64,000 nt of DNA from contig NZ_CAMFHB010000004.1 of the NCBI RefSeq assembly GCF_945952055.1, forward strand, positions 1-64,000, written 5' to 3'. The stretch's first letter is position 1; each line of letters begins with the position of its first letter. Of the stretch, positions 29,011 through 38,175 are shown one piece after another. The DNA comes from an uncultured Alsobacter sp. GTDB taxonomy: Bacteria > Pseudomonadota > Alphaproteobacteria > Rhizobiales > Beijerinckiaceae. The translations under genes were made by a program, and so were the position numbers. The notes beneath the pieces were generated by a model. That model had not been told where the DNA came from. It did not search any database and worked only from the letters and a program-made list of their open reading frames with translations.

Positions 29011-29977
29011 GCCCCTGCTCTCGGTGAAGAACCTGGTGAAGCACTTCAGCCTGAAAGGCGGGCTGTTCCAGCGCGAGGCCGCGCGCGTGCACGCGGTCGA
29101 CGGCGTGTCCTTCGACATCGCCGAGGGCGAGACGCTCGGCCTCGTGGGCGAGAGCGGCTGCGGCAAGTCGACGACGGGGCGCTGCGTGCTGCGGCTGACC
29201 GAGCCGACCTCCGGCTCGATCACCTTCGAGGGCCAGGACGTCATGGCCATGGACGAGGACAAGCTGCGCGCGGTTCGCCGCGACATGCAGATCGTCTTCC
29301 AGGACCCCTTCGCCTCGCTGAACCCCCGCCTCACCGTCGGCTCCATCATCTCGGAGGCGCTGATCATCCACCGCCTCGCCTCCTCCCGCTCGGAGATGGA
29401 GGACAAGGTGGTCACGCTGCTGAAGAAGGTTGGCCTGAATCCCGACCATCGCCGGCGCTACCCCCACGAGTTCTCCGGCGGGCAGCGCCAGCGCATCGTC
29501 ATCGCCCGGGCGCTCGCGGTGGAGCCGAAGCTCGTGGTGTGCGACGAGCCGGTCTCGGCGCTCGACGTGTCGATCCAGGCCCAGGTCATCAACCTGCTCG
29601 AGGACCTGCAGGAGGAGATGGGCCTCACCTATCTCTTCATCGCCCACGACCTCTCGGTGGTGGAGCACATCTCCGACCGGGTGGCGGTGATGTATCTCGG
29701 CCGGATCGTCGAGATCGCGCCTGCGCGCGAGCTCTATCTCAACCCGCTGCACCCCTATGCCGAGGCCCTGCTCTCGGCCGTGCCGATCCCCGACCCCAAG
29801 GTGAAGCGCCCGCGCATCAAGCTGGAGGGCGACGTCCCCAACCCGATCTCCCCGCCCAAGGGCTGCCACTTCCACACCCGCTGCCCGATCCGCCAGCTCC
29901 CCTTGTGCAGCGAGAAGACGCCCGAGCTGAAGCAGACCAGCGAAGGACACTGGCTGGCCTGCCACCTGCGCGGGTGA
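29003..29977 (+). CDS. Dipeptide ABC transporter ATPase, DppF type (locus 3)
   Basis: A 324-residue second ATPase: [44 protein letters not shown] and [12 protein letters not shown], then the C-terminal [15 protein letters not shown] cysteine cluster. ATG 29003 has GGAGG nine bases upstream. It is the last gene of the transporter operon; 10 bp after the stop the mobile-element copy begins, whose B-unit hairpin could aid termination. Confidence 0.94.
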
Positions 29978-29987
29978 CGCGCGGTCC

Positions 29988-30319
29988 TGCGTCCTTCGAC
30001 ACGCCGCCTTCGGCGGCTGCTCAGGATGAGGGGATTTACACGAGTGCCTTTGGAGCCTGAACCCTCGATCTCCTTATCCCGCGAGCGTGTGAATCGATCT
30101 CCGGTAGGGTATCGGATCTGACTTCTCCATCGCACGACCACCTCTCCGCCGTCCTGCCCGGGCTTGGCCCGGGCATCCACGACTTTGCTGGGGCCATCCT
30201 GAAGTCGTGGGTGGCCGGGCCAAGCCCGGCCATGACGCGGAGAGAGTGGCGATAGCTGGACGACCACAAGATTCACAACCTCCGAGCAGCCCCCGACGCA
30301 GGCGTGCCAAAAGACGCAC
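29988..30319 (-). mobile_element. MITE-like element, copy 2 (B-A-B structure, inverted relative to copy 1)
   Basis: Fills most of the 447-bp gap 29978-30424, which has no gene. An intact B unit (29988-30032, TGCGTCCTTCGACACGCC) is followed by a spacer, a family A palindrome (30149-30246) and a degenerate B unit (30284-30319, containing GCGTGCCAAAAGACGC). Read on the minus strand, it matches copy 1 (16146-16480) in order, length and spacer sequence, including GGTCGTCCAG beside the A unit. The rest of the gap, 30320-30424, shows nothing recognisable. Confidence 0.6.
30149..30246 (-). repeat. Family A palindromic repeat, copy A5
   Basis: Reads GTCCTGCCCGGGCTTGGCCC to CGGGCCAAGCCCGGCCATGACG, with ATCCACGACTTT / GAAGTCGTGGGT arms, i.e. 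the reverse orientation of A1-A4. Confidence 0.75.
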
Positions 30320-30424
30320 CGCGCCGGGCCGCCTCTCACGCATCGGTGATCGGACTGTCTGAAACGCGAGCGCTGCGGCGGTGACCAAGGCAGGACACTC
30401 CTGCCGCCCTTGGGAACTCCCGCC

Positions 30425-31066
30425 ATGTCAGCGTCGTCCGCCCTCCAGCCTTCCGCGCTCGCCCTTCCCTCCCGCAAGACGCTGTTCCGGCTCTTCGCCG
30501 GCGGCTACATCGCGCTCATGGCGTGGGAGATCTGGGCCCGCGTCATCACCGCGTGGGTGCTCGGCGGTCCACTGGAGCCGCCGCAGCTGGTGATCTCGCT
30601 GGTGCAGACGTGGACGGGCATCGCGCTGTCGCTGCCCACGGCCACCTTCGGGCACTACGTCGTCGGAATCGTGGGCTATCCGCTGCTCTACTGGATCGTC
30701 TCGCGCAACCTGCCGCGCTGGCCGGTCATTCTCGATGCCGGCGTCTGGCTCGCCTTCACCCTGTTCATGGCCGTCGCGACGCTGCGCGGCACCGCGACCA
30801 TGGGCACGGGACTGTTCTGGCTGGTCGTCACCGCCATCACCGCGACGCGGGCCATCAACCCCTCGCCGCTCATCGCCAACTGCCTGAGCTGGGGCTCGTT
30901 CACCTGGTTCAACGCGCTCGGCATCTTCGCGCCCCTCGCCGGCCTGCCCTTCCTGCTCATGGAGTGGGGCGGCGAGCTCTCCTTCATGAGCTATGTCGGG
31001 CACATCCTGTTCGGCTTCATCGCGGCGCTCGTCTTCGAGACGCTGGAGAGCCGGGATCCGGGCTGA
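30425..31066 (+). CDS. Uncharacterised integral membrane protein
   Basis: I do not recognise a named family. The 213-residue product is strongly hydrophobic with about six predicted spans: FRLFAGGYIALMAWEIWA, a segment around HYVVGIVGYPLLYWIV, PVILDAGVWLAFTLFMAVATL, TGLFWLVVTAITATRAI, TWFNALGIFAPLAGLPFLL and SYVGHILFGFIAALVFETL. The pattern GHYVVGIVGYPLLYW...YVGHILFGFIAALVFE resembles small DUF-type membrane proteins with histidines in spans. It stands alone between the mobile element and a convergent esterase gene. The ATG has only a weak GGGA ribosome site. Confidence 0.75.
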   Translation: MSASSALQPSALALPSRKTLFRLFAGGYIALMAWEIWARVITAWVLGGPLEPPQLVISLVQTWTGIALSLPTATFGHYVVGIVGYPLLYWIVSRNLPRWPVILDAGVWLAFTLFMAVATLRGTATMGTGLFWLVVTAITATRAINPSPLIANCLSWGSFTWFNALGIFAPLAGLPFLLMEWGGELSFMSYVGHILFGFIAALVFETLESRDPG

Positions 31067-31122
31067 GTATTCAGGCAAGGCCGCCGATCGGCCCCGTCGC
31101 CGTCATCCGTCGACCCGGCCGT

Positions 31123-31983
31123 TCAGTGCGTGGGGAGCGCCGCGGAAGCCCAGTCGATGCCGGCGGCGACCCACCGGGCCTCGATCTCGTGCTCGCCGGC
31201 GTGGAGGCACAGCATCAGGGCCTTGCCGGACCGGCAAGCCGACCCGTCCCACACGTCGCAGTCCAGCCCTTCGACGGTTTCGTGGCGGGTCGGTTCGTTC
31301 GGGCATCCGTTGACCCGGCGCCAGGTCGCCATGCCCTTGCGCACTTCGCCCTGGCGAACGCTGCTGGTCGGCCCGCCCAGGGCGCGGCCCATCATGGGGA
31401 CCATCGGATCGTTCAAGCCGTGGACGTGGCGAAGCACCTGCGGTCCGGCCGTGCAGTCCGTCGGCTCGGGAACCCAGAAGGCCCCGGCGACCGGAACATA
31501 GGCGGCGAAAAGGCCGTGCCCCTGGCAGGCCAGATACCACGTCATCGAGCCGCCCACGGAAAAGCCCGACGCGATGAGACGCTTGCGGTCCACGGGGATG
31601 CGTTTGGCGACGTCGCCGACCACGCTTTCGATGAAGGCGACGTCGTCGCGGCCGGTCTCCGCCTTGCCCGGGAAGGACCAGCTCGCACCGCGTCGGTCGG
31701 CGGCCGCGCCCTGCGGGGCCACGAGCGCCATTCCGCGGCGGTCGAGTTCCTCGGCCAACATGACGTCGCCGGCGATCTCGTCGGCTGAGCCACGATACCC
31801 GTGCATGAAGACGAGCACCGGCAAGGCCGTCTTGCCGTCCCAGCCCTGCGGCAGCCGCAAGCGGTAGGTGCCCTGTTCGACGTGGCAGGGCTCGGCCCCC
31901 GGACATGCCAGGGCGGCGGACGAAACGCCCGCCGCCAGGACCGCTCCCAGGCTCGCGAAGGAGAGCCTTCTCGCCCGCGTCAT
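31123..31983 (-). CDS. PHB depolymerase-like secreted esterase (alpha/beta hydrolase)
   Basis: A 286-residue alpha/beta hydrolase of the Esterase_phd/LpqC group. A Sec signal peptide (RRLSFASLGAVLAAGVSSAALA) is followed by LVFMHGYRGSADE (oxyanion region), nucleophile S142 in GFSVGGSM, the acid in HVHGLNDPMVP and a C-terminal histidine in LHAGEHEIEARW. It likely acts in the periplasm on esters such as short hydroxyalkanoates or acetylated or feruloylated carbohydrates. Its ATG overlaps the upstream TPR gene stop by ATGA, suggesting coupled translation though no functional link is evident. Confidence 0.87.
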   Translation of the reverse strand: MTRARRLSFASLGAVLAAGVSSAALACPGAEPCHVEQGTYRLRLPQGWDGKTALPVLVFMHGYRGSADEIAGDVMLAEELDRRGMALVAPQGAAADRRGASWSFPGKAETGRDDVAFIESVVGDVAKRIPVDRKRLIASGFSVGGSMTWYLACQGHGLFAAYVPVAGAFWVPEPTDCTAGPQVLRHVHGLNDPMVPMMGRALGGPTSSVRQGEVRKGMATWRRVNGCPNEPTRHETVEGLDCDVWDGSACRSGKALMLCLHAGEHEIEARWVAAGIDWASAALPTH

Positions 31984-33281
31984 GCTGCCTCCAGGCTCGC
32001 CATGCGGTTGCCGAAGGCGTCTTCGCCACGCTGGCGACGCCTCAGGGCCAGGATAGACCGAACGGCTTCGCCATCGCCAGCGGACCGGGCCGCGTGGACC
32101 AGCGTCTGGACGAAGACGTCGCGCTGCGCCGCGCTTCCCCCGATCGCCGGCAGCCGGCCCATGACGCGGGCGAAGTCGGTCCGCCGGCCCGCGACGACGC
32201 GGGCGAGGTCCAGCCCCACGGACGCGGCCACGCACGCCTGGTCGCCGGTGCCCGAGGCCGCGTGGGCCTCCCACGCGGCGAGCGCCGCGTCGAGGCCCTG
32301 CGTGTCACCGGTGGCGGCCAGCGACAGCATGTGGTGGAGACTTGCGAACATCAGCGTCGTCTCGGCGGCACGCCGGCGCGCCAGAACCGCGAGCTCCTCC
32401 CACCGGTCGCCGACCGAGACGCCGGCGAGCCGCAGCCGCCACAGGAGGGAGGCGGCATTCGCCACGTCGCGGTAGTCGTCGGTCGGCTGCGGCCGGATGT
32501 CCTCGTCGTAAAGCGCCAGGGCCCGCTCGGCATCGCCGGATTCCAGGCACATCAGCGCCAGGTGCCAGGCCATGTGGAACTGGAAATTGTTGCAGCGGCT
32601 CCACACGTCACGGGTCGACTCGAGACGGCGGATGCCGATCGCGACACGGCGGTTCATCTCGTCGACGTGGCTCAGGGCGTGCAGACCCCAGGCATCGTCC
32701 GGGGCGAGCGCCAGCGCGACCTCGCCGAACCGCTCGGCCTCGGCATAGCGGCCGGCTTCCTCCAGCGCGAAGGCATGGCAGCCGAAGACGTAGCCGGAGG
32801 CATCCTCGTCGGAGCGCCAGGCATGGATCACGCTCGAGGTGGCGGCCAGCATGCCGGGTGTGTCGCCGGCCATGAAGCGCAACGCGTGGGCGAGCTTCAG
32901 CAGGAGGAAGTTCAAGGGCTCTTCGCGAAGCCTGGCCTCCAGGTGCGCGGACGCATCGAGGAAGCGGCCGGCGACGGCGAGATCGAGCGCATCGACGAGG
33001 ACGCTTTCCGATTCCGTCAGACGCGCGCTGCGTCGCGCCGCCGATCGCGCCTTCGCCGCCGCCTGGATGGCGCCGGGCCGCATCTCCTCGCGCCCCAGAG
33101 TGAGCAGCGCGAAGCCCTTGAGGGCGTGACCCGCAACGAAGTCCGGGGCGCGGGTGATGGCCTCGTCCAACGCAGCGCCGGCCGAGGGGCGGTGCCCCGC
33201 CAGTGCCGCGACCGCCCTCTCGTAGGCCGCGATCGCATCCGTGTCGTCGATGCCGTGCCGTCCGTTGTAGCGATCCTGCAT
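31980..33281 (-). CDS. TTC38-like tetratricopeptide repeat protein
   Basis: A 433-residue, helix-rich protein related to the TTC38 family of TPR proteins. The conserved middle reads FGCHAFALEEAGRYAEAERFGEVAL then DAWGLHALSHVDEMNRR, and FQFHMAWHLALMCLESGDAERALALYD follows, with regularly spaced histidines. The family's role in bacteria is not established; it may bind a small molecule or a partner protein. ATG 33281 is eight bases after GGGAG; GTG 33284 is an alternative. It overlaps the esterase gene and lies downstream of the anti-sigma factor. Confidence 0.85.
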   Translation of the reverse strand: MQDRYNGRHGIDDTDAIAAYERAVAALAGHRPSAGAALDEAITRAPDFVAGHALKGFALLTLGREEMRPGAIQAAAKARSAARRSARLTESESVLVDALDLAVAGRFLDASAHLEARLREEPLNFLLLKLAHALRFMAGDTPGMLAATSSVIHAWRSDEDASGYVFGCHAFALEEAGRYAEAERFGEVALALAPDDAWGLHALSHVDEMNRRVAIGIRRLESTRDVWSRCNNFQFHMAWHLALMCLESGDAERALALYDEDIRPQPTDDYRDVANAASLLWRLRLAGVSVGDRWEELAVLARRRAAETTLMFASLHHMLSLAATGDTQGLDAALAAWEAHAASGTGDQACVAASVGLDLARVVAGRRTDFARVMGRLPAIGGSAAQRDVFVQTLVHAARSAGDGEAVRSILALRRRQRGEDAFGNRMASLEAA

Positions 33282-33342
33282 CACAGTCTCCCTTTGCTTT
33301 ACGGGAGATGGTCCCCGCCGGGGGGCCGCCCGTTACGCCCCG

Positions 33343-33606
33343 TCACGTGCATGTGAAGCCGGAGCCGCCGTCGCTTTTGCCGGACTGCCGGAACATCGCG
33401 GCGAGGCGGTCCTCCGCCTCCTCGTCGACGCCCGCCCACTGGCGGTCCCGGACAAGGTTCAAGGTGGCGGCGAGCTGCGCGACGTAGCGCCGGCAGTTCA
33501 CGCAGATGAAGAGGTGCGCCTTCAGCGCGAGGCGCTCGCGCAGGCTGAGGTCCTCGTCCAGATAGGTGCTCGCACGCCGGCTCACGTCTCTGCAGGTCAT
33601 TCTCAC
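33343..33606 (-). CDS. Zinc-finger anti-sigma factor
   Basis: A small 87-residue zf-HC2 type protein with the zinc-binding pattern HLFICVNCRRY (HxxxCxxC) near residues 30-40. It has no membrane segment, so it is a soluble anti-sigma domain. GTG at 33606 overlaps the sigma-factor stop as GTGA and has GGAGG five bases upstream; ATG 33600 is possible. It should bind and inhibit the ECF sigma factor encoded just upstream, releasing it under an unidentified stress, often oxidative for HxxxCxxC proteins. Confidence 0.88.
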   Translation of the reverse strand: MRMTCRDVSRRASTYLDEDLSLRERLALKAHLFICVNCRRYVAQLAATLNLVRDRQWAGVDEEAEDRLAAMFRQSGKSDGGSGFTCT

Positions 33607-34292
33607 GATTGCCTCCGCGGCCCTTGGCCGGTTTGTGTCGTCTTCTTGTCTGGTCCGGCCTTCTGCGGGTCGGTCATGATCTTCGACAGCGCGTCGCGCA
33701 CCGAGGCGCGGGCGCGATGCAGCAGAACGCGCTGGTTTCCCTCGCTGATCCCGAGCAGCGACGCCACCGTGGGGCCATCCTGCTCCTCGACGTCACGCAG
33801 GATCAGGACGGCCCGCTGGGCCTCGGGCAGCAGCTCGATCGCGCCCCGCGCCACCGTCCACAGGTGCTGGCCGGCGACGATCCGCTCCGGCGTCATGGCG
33901 TCCCACGGCTCGATCGGCGAGGCCCAGTGGCCGTTCGCCATGAAGCGGTCCGGATCCACCGGGTCGCCGCCGGCGGGCCCGAGGTCCGAGAAGGCCACGG
34001 TTCGGCGGGCCCGCTGGGCGGCCGTCCGCGCCTTGTTGGCGAGGATCGAGTAGATCCAGGTCTTGAGCGTCGAGCGCCGCTCGAAACGCGCGAGCCCGTC
34101 GATCACGGCGACCCAGGTTTCCTGGACCACCTCCTCCGCCAGCGCGGCGTCCCGGACGAAGCTTCGCGCGAACGCGAGCATCATCCCGTGGAGTTGGCGC
34201 ACGAGCCAACGAAAGGCGCGCTCGTCGCGCTCCAGCAGGCGCGCGATGAGCGTGTCGTCGTCATAGGCCGCGTCCGCGGCACCGGATGTCAC
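33603..34292 (-). CDS. ECF-type RNA polymerase sigma factor
   Basis: A 229-residue sigma-70 family member. Region 2 (FARSFVRDAALAEEVVQETWVAVIDGLARFERRSTLKTWIYSI split over residues about 38-85) and region 4 (LPEAQRAVLILRDVEEQDGPTVASLLGISEGNQRVLLHRARASV) are intact. The linker of about 60 residues is longer than in minimal ECF factors, and the basic tail extends about 25 residues beyond region 4. The start is GTG 34292. Adjacent anti-sigma factor and GTGA overlap point to a sigma/anti-sigma switch; its target promoters cannot be read here. Confidence 0.92.
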   Translation of the reverse strand: MTSGAADAAYDDDTLIARLLERDERAFRWLVRQLHGMMLAFARSFVRDAALAEEVVQETWVAVIDGLARFERRSTLKTWIYSILANKARTAAQRARRTVAFSDLGPAGGDPVDPDRFMANGHWASPIEPWDAMTPERIVAGQHLWTVARGAIELLPEAQRAVLILRDVEEQDGPTVASLLGISEGNQRVLLHRARASVRDALSKIMTDPQKAGPDKKTTQTGQGPRRQS

Positions 34293-34306
34293 GTGGCTGG
34301 CCCCCG

Positions 34307-35494
34307 TCAGGCGGTCGTCGGTTCGGGAACGGAGGACGGCCCGGGGGCGGCCGCCTGCGCAGGTTGGGTGTCAGGATGCTTGTGAGGCTTGGACCAGGGG
34401 GCGGACTTGAACCATTCCACCGTCAGGGCGGCCACCACCACGAGCGCGAGCCCGGCGAGGTTGACGGCGGCCGCGGGGCCGGCTCCCCGCCCCTCGATGT
34501 CGAGCACGACGCCGGCGGCGCGCGCCAGGAGCAGGCTCGCGAGAAAGGTGCCCAGCGATTGGCGACCGATGCGCACCAGCAGCCGCCCCGCCGGGTGGGC
34601 GTCGAGGCTCGTCCTGGACGGCTCGACGAGGCTCAGGGCGACATAGGCGAGCAGCAGGAAATGCAGGATGCGCAGCCAGTGGAGGTCGGCCTTCTCGTTG
34701 AGCGGCAGGATGGCCACCCGCACGTCCAGCGCCCATTGCAGGCTGCCGTACACCGCCTTGTGCGCGACCGGGACCGTGAACAGCAGCCCGGCCACCGCGA
34801 TGGCCACCAGGACCGGGCGGCGCAGCGGCGGCACCTTGATCCATCCCTTGGCGAAGAAGAAGCCGAGGAAGAACACGGCCTGCCACGAGAAGGGATTGAG
34901 GAACCAGGGATCGTGCGTGAGCGGATCGCCGTCGAGTTCGAGCCCCCGCAGCCAGACCGTGGCGTAGAGGCCGGCCACCAGCACGAAGGGCAGAGCCGGG
35001 TGAAGGCGTCGCAGGCCCATGACCGCCGGCACCATGGCGAGGATCACGAGGTACATCGGCAGGATGTCGAGATATTGCGGCAGCCAGCGCAGCGTGAGGA
35101 AGGCGAGGATGGCGCCGCCCGGATCGGCGAGCAGCGGCGCGAACTGCGTGGCGACGATGTGGGAGGAGCCCGTGAGCCTGTCCAGCGCCGCCGCCAGCGC
35201 CACGCTGGCCAGGAACAGCCCGGCATGAGCCCAGTAGACCTGCCAGCACCGCCAGGCGATGCGGGCCGTCCCCATGGCCAGCCCGCGCGTCTCGAACACG
35301 CCCGAGAAGGCCAGCGCGCTGGCGACGCCGGAGCAGAACACGAAGAGCTCGGTGCCCGACGAGAAGCCGAAGCGGGCCGGGATCCAGTCCCCCCAGGGAT
35401 TGTCCGGCACGTGGGCGACGAAGATGATCAGCATCGTCAGCCCGCGGAAGAGGTCGAGACGCTGGTCGCGCGGGCGGGAGGACGGCCTCGCCAT
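34307..35494 (-). CDS. OpgC family membrane protein
   Basis: A 395-residue integral membrane acyltransferase-like protein of the OpgC family. The start RDQRLDLFRGLTMLIIFVAHVPDNPW and FGFSSGTELFVFCSGVASALAF are its signature, followed by about ten spans. OpgC in enterobacteria and alphaproteobacteria succinylates osmoregulated periplasmic glucans; here no glucan synthase adjoins. The ATG overlaps the stop of the upstream ThDP enzyme by one base (TGATG). The proline/alanine-rich C-terminal tail is probably cytoplasmic. Confidence 0.88.
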   Translation of the reverse strand: MARPSSRPRDQRLDLFRGLTMLIIFVAHVPDNPWGDWIPARFGFSSGTELFVFCSGVASALAFSGVFETRGLAMGTARIAWRCWQVYWAHAGLFLASVALAAALDRLTGSSHIVATQFAPLLADPGGAILAFLTLRWLPQYLDILPMYLVILAMVPAVMGLRRLHPALPFVLVAGLYATVWLRGLELDGDPLTHDPWFLNPFSWQAVFFLGFFFAKGWIKVPPLRRPVLVAIAVAGLLFTVPVAHKAVYGSLQWALDVRVAILPLNEKADLHWLRILHFLLLAYVALSLVEPSRTSLDAHPAGRLLVRIGRQSLGTFLASLLLARAAGVVLDIEGRGAGPAAAVNLAGLALVVVAALTVEWFKSAPWSKPHKHPDTQPAQAAAPGPSSVPEPTTA

Positions 35495-37107
35495 CAGAAG
35501 GCTCCGTCGTACGCGCGTGGCCCGATCTCGCAGGCGATGACCGTGACGCCCGGCCGTGCGAAGGCCGCCCGGGCCGCATGGCCGAGCGCCGTCGCATCGG
35601 CCACCGTCTCGCCGACCAGCCCGAAGCCCCGCGCCACGGCCGAGAAGTCGGTCCCGCCGATCTCCACCGCGGCGGTGGGCAGGCCGGACTGTCGCTGCTT
35701 GAGGTCGATCAGGCCGAGGCTGCGGTCCACCATCACGGCGACCACCACCGGCACGGCGAGATCGCGCGCCGTGGCGAGTTCCCCCGCCACCATCTCGAGG
35801 CCGGCATCGCCGACCACGCAGAGCACGGGCTTGCCCGCCCCGAGGGCTGCGCCGATGGCGAGCGGCAACGCGCATCCCATGGTGCACAGCCCGGTGGACT
35901 GCAGCAGGCGGCGGGGGCCGTCACACGTCCAGGTCTGGCTCAACAGGATCCGGTGCGCCCCGGAATCCGCCGTCGCGATCGTGGCCGCCGGGGCGGCGTC
36001 CCGCAGGATCTTGAAGGCGACGCCCGGCCCCCAGTCGGCGGTGGGCGTGAAGATGTCGGCGAGCCTGGCCCGCACGCGGGCCGGCGCGTCGTCGGGCCAG
36101 CCCTGCAGGGCCGGGAGCCGCTCGGCGAGACGGCGCAGCGCCGTCCCGACGTGCCCCTCGGCCAGGACGGTCGAGGCATGCATGCCGTGCTGCACGTCGC
36201 TGGCGACCAGGTCGACGACCGGCGTGGAGGCGGGCCAGGGCTGCCGCCAGCCCTGCCGCATCTCGATGGGATCGTAGCCGGCCAGCAGGATGGCGTCGGC
36301 GCCTGCGAGCAGCGGTCCGATGGCCGCGTCCGCCCGGGGCGACAGGCCGACGCCGCCGATCACCCGCTGGTCGGTCTCGGGCAGGACGCCCTTGGCCTTG
36401 TAGGTGGTCAGCAGCGGCGCCTTCCAGCGGGCCAGCAGGCGGTCGAGGTCGGCGGCGCTGCCTTCGTTGACCACGTCCAGGCCCGCGATCACCAGGGGGC
36501 GCCTGGCGCGGGCGAGGATCTCGACGGCATGGTCCAGTCCCCCGGCGACGGGTCCCGGCCGTTCAGGACTGGCGCGGGCGGGCACCGGGCCGGCCTCGGC
36601 CTCCATCACCGCGACGGGCAGGTCCACGTGCACCGGCCCCGGACGGCCGGACAGGGCGATCGCCACCGCCTTCTCGATGACCAGGGCCTGCGTGCCGGGC
36701 GCGGCCCGGAAGCTCGCCTTGACCAGCGGTCGCAGCACCGCCTGGTGATCGAAGACCTGGTGCGTGAAGGTTTCGGCCAGCGCGGTGTCGAGGCACCCGG
36801 TCAGGACGATCAGCGGAACGCGGTCCTGCTGGGCGTGCGCCACCGCGGTGATCGCGTTGGAAACGCCGGGTCCGATGGTCGTCAGCAGCACCGGCAACGC
36901 GCCGGTCGCGTGCCACAGGCCCTCGGCGATGAACCCTGCCGCGTTCTCGTGCCGGGCCAGCCGCACGCGGATCCCGGCCCGCTCCAGGGCATCGACCAGC
37001 GCCAGCACCTCGCCCCCGGGGATCCCGAAGGCATGGGTCGCTCCGGCGGACTTCAGGCGGGCGGCGACATGGTCGGCGCCCGTGGCGGTGGAGGGTACGG
37101 CGGACAT
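35494..37107 (-). CDS. Thiamine diphosphate-dependent enzyme (acetolactate synthase-like)
   Basis: A 537-residue ThDP enzyme with the three expected domains. E54 in RHENAAGF is the ThDP-activating glutamate, the middle domain is near residues 190-330, and the ThDP/Mg motif GDAGLEMVAGELATARDLAVPVVV is near 440, where GDA replaces the more usual GDG. It could decarboxylate or ligate a 2-oxo acid; the FAD-binding middle domain of true acetolactate synthase cannot be confirmed. No regulatory-subunit gene is nearby, so a catabolic role is likelier than branched-chain synthesis. It has its own 99-bp upstream gap, then overlaps OpgC. Confidence 0.87.
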   Translation of the reverse strand: MSAVPSTATGADHVAARLKSAGATHAFGIPGGEVLALVDALERAGIRVRLARHENAAGFIAEGLWHATGALPVLLTTIGPGVSNAITAVAHAQQDRVPLIVLTGCLDTALAETFTHQVFDHQAVLRPLVKASFRAAPGTQALVIEKAVAIALSGRPGPVHVDLPVAVMEAEAGPVPARASPERPGPVAGGLDHAVEILARARRPLVIAGLDVVNEGSAADLDRLLARWKAPLLTTYKAKGVLPETDQRVIGGVGLSPRADAAIGPLLAGADAILLAGYDPIEMRQGWRQPWPASTPVVDLVASDVQHGMHASTVLAEGHVGTALRRLAERLPALQGWPDDAPARVRARLADIFTPTADWGPGVAFKILRDAAPAATIATADSGAHRILLSQTWTCDGPRRLLQSTGLCTMGCALPLAIGAALGAGKPVLCVVGDAGLEMVAGELATARDLAVPVVVAVMVDRSLGLIDLKQRQSGLPTAAVEIGGTDFSAVARGFGLVGETVADATALGHAARAAFARPGVTVIACEIGPRAYDGAF

Positions 37108-37183
37108 GGCGAAGCACGGCTCTGCTGCGGATCTTCGCAGCTTCGTCCAGCCAGCGGCGAAAGCGTTACATACGTTTTAGCGA

Positions 37184-37203
37184 TGGGCGCGTGATCGCGC
37201 CCA
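37184..37203. terminator. Hairpin between the ThDP gene and the ABC operon
   Basis: An 8-bp perfect stem TGGGCGCG / CGCGCCCA with loop TGAT, just past the stop codon of the minus-strand ATPase gene. On the minus strand it is followed by TCGCTAAAACG rather than a T-tract, so it may be a weak or Rho-assisted terminator. Confidence 0.35.
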
Positions 37204-37206
37204 CGC

Positions 37207-38175
37207 TCAGGCCGCGTGATGGCAGGCGACCGCCACGTCGCCCCGGCCGCCGAGCTCCGGCCTTTCGCTGCGGCACAGGTCCGTGGCCAGGCTGCAGCGC
37301 GGCGCGAAGGCACAGCCCCGGGGGCGGTTGATGGGGTTCGGCACCTCGCCGGTCAGCGGCGCGCGCTCGCGGTTGGGGCTCTCGATGTCCGGAATGGTGT
37401 CGAGCAGCAGCCGGCTGTAGGGGTGCCTGGCGCCCTCGAACACGCCTTCGGCGGGCCCCGTCTCCACGAAACGGCCCAGATACATGACGGCGAGGTCGTC
37501 CGACATGTGGCGCACGACGGCGAGGTTGTGACTGATGAAGACGTAGGTAAGGGCCAGTTCCGCCTGGAGCCCGCGCATCAGGTTGAGCACCTGGGCCTGC
37601 ACCGACACGTCGAGCGCGGAGGTCGGCTCGTCGCAGACGAGGAGGTCGGCTTCCGTCGCCAGCGCCCGGGCGATGGAGATGCGCTGGCGCTGCCCGCCGG
37701 AAAACTCGTGCGGATAACGCGATGCATCGGTGCGCGCCAGGCCGACGAGCGACAGGAGCTCGCCGACGCGCGCGGAGATCGCCGCGCCCTGTCGGAGCTT
37801 CAGCTCGTGCAGCGGTTCGGCGACGATGTCCTCCACGGTCCAGCGCGGGTTGAGGCTGGCATAGGGATCCTGGAAGATCATCTGCAGGCGGGGTGTCCTG
37901 GGCTTGCCCTGCGCGTCCGGCGCCGTTCCGAAGGCGATGGTGCCGGCGGTGGGCTGGACGAGACCGACGACGAGCCTGGCCAGCGTGGATTTTCCGCAGC
38001 CCGATTCCCCGACGATGCTGAAGGTGGTGCCGCGGCGCACCCGAAAGCTCACGCCGTCGACGGCCTTGAGGATGCGGCGTCCGCGCCGTTCCACCACCCG
38101 GGTCAGCCACGGCGGCGACACGTCGAAATGGCAGGAGACGTCCCGCGCCTCGAGAATGGTGTCAGGCGCCGGCAT
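37207..38175 (-). CDS. Dipeptide ABC transporter ATPase, DppF type (locus 5)
   Basis: A 322-residue ATPase: [41 protein letters not shown] and ISHNLAVVRHMSDD (ISHN rather than the common AHD at the H-loop, switch histidine retained). The C-terminal domain has CAFAPRCSLATDLC. Its ATG lies inside the end of the partner ATPase gene (14-bp overlap). It is the last gene of the minus operon 37.2-45.7 kb. Confidence 0.94.
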   Translation of the reverse strand: MPAPDTILEARDVSCHFDVSPPWLTRVVERRGRRILKAVDGVSFRVRRGTTFSIVGESGCGKSTLARLVVGLVQPTAGTIAFGTAPDAQGKPRTPRLQMIFQDPYASLNPRWTVEDIVAEPLHELKLRQGAAISARVGELLSLVGLARTDASRYPHEFSGGQRQRISIARALATEADLLVCDEPTSALDVSVQAQVLNLMRGLQAELALTYVFISHNLAVVRHMSDDLAVMYLGRFVETGPAEGVFEGARHPYSRLLLDTIPDIESPNRERAPLTGEVPNPINRPRGCAFAPRCSLATDLCRSERPELGGRGDVAVACHHAA

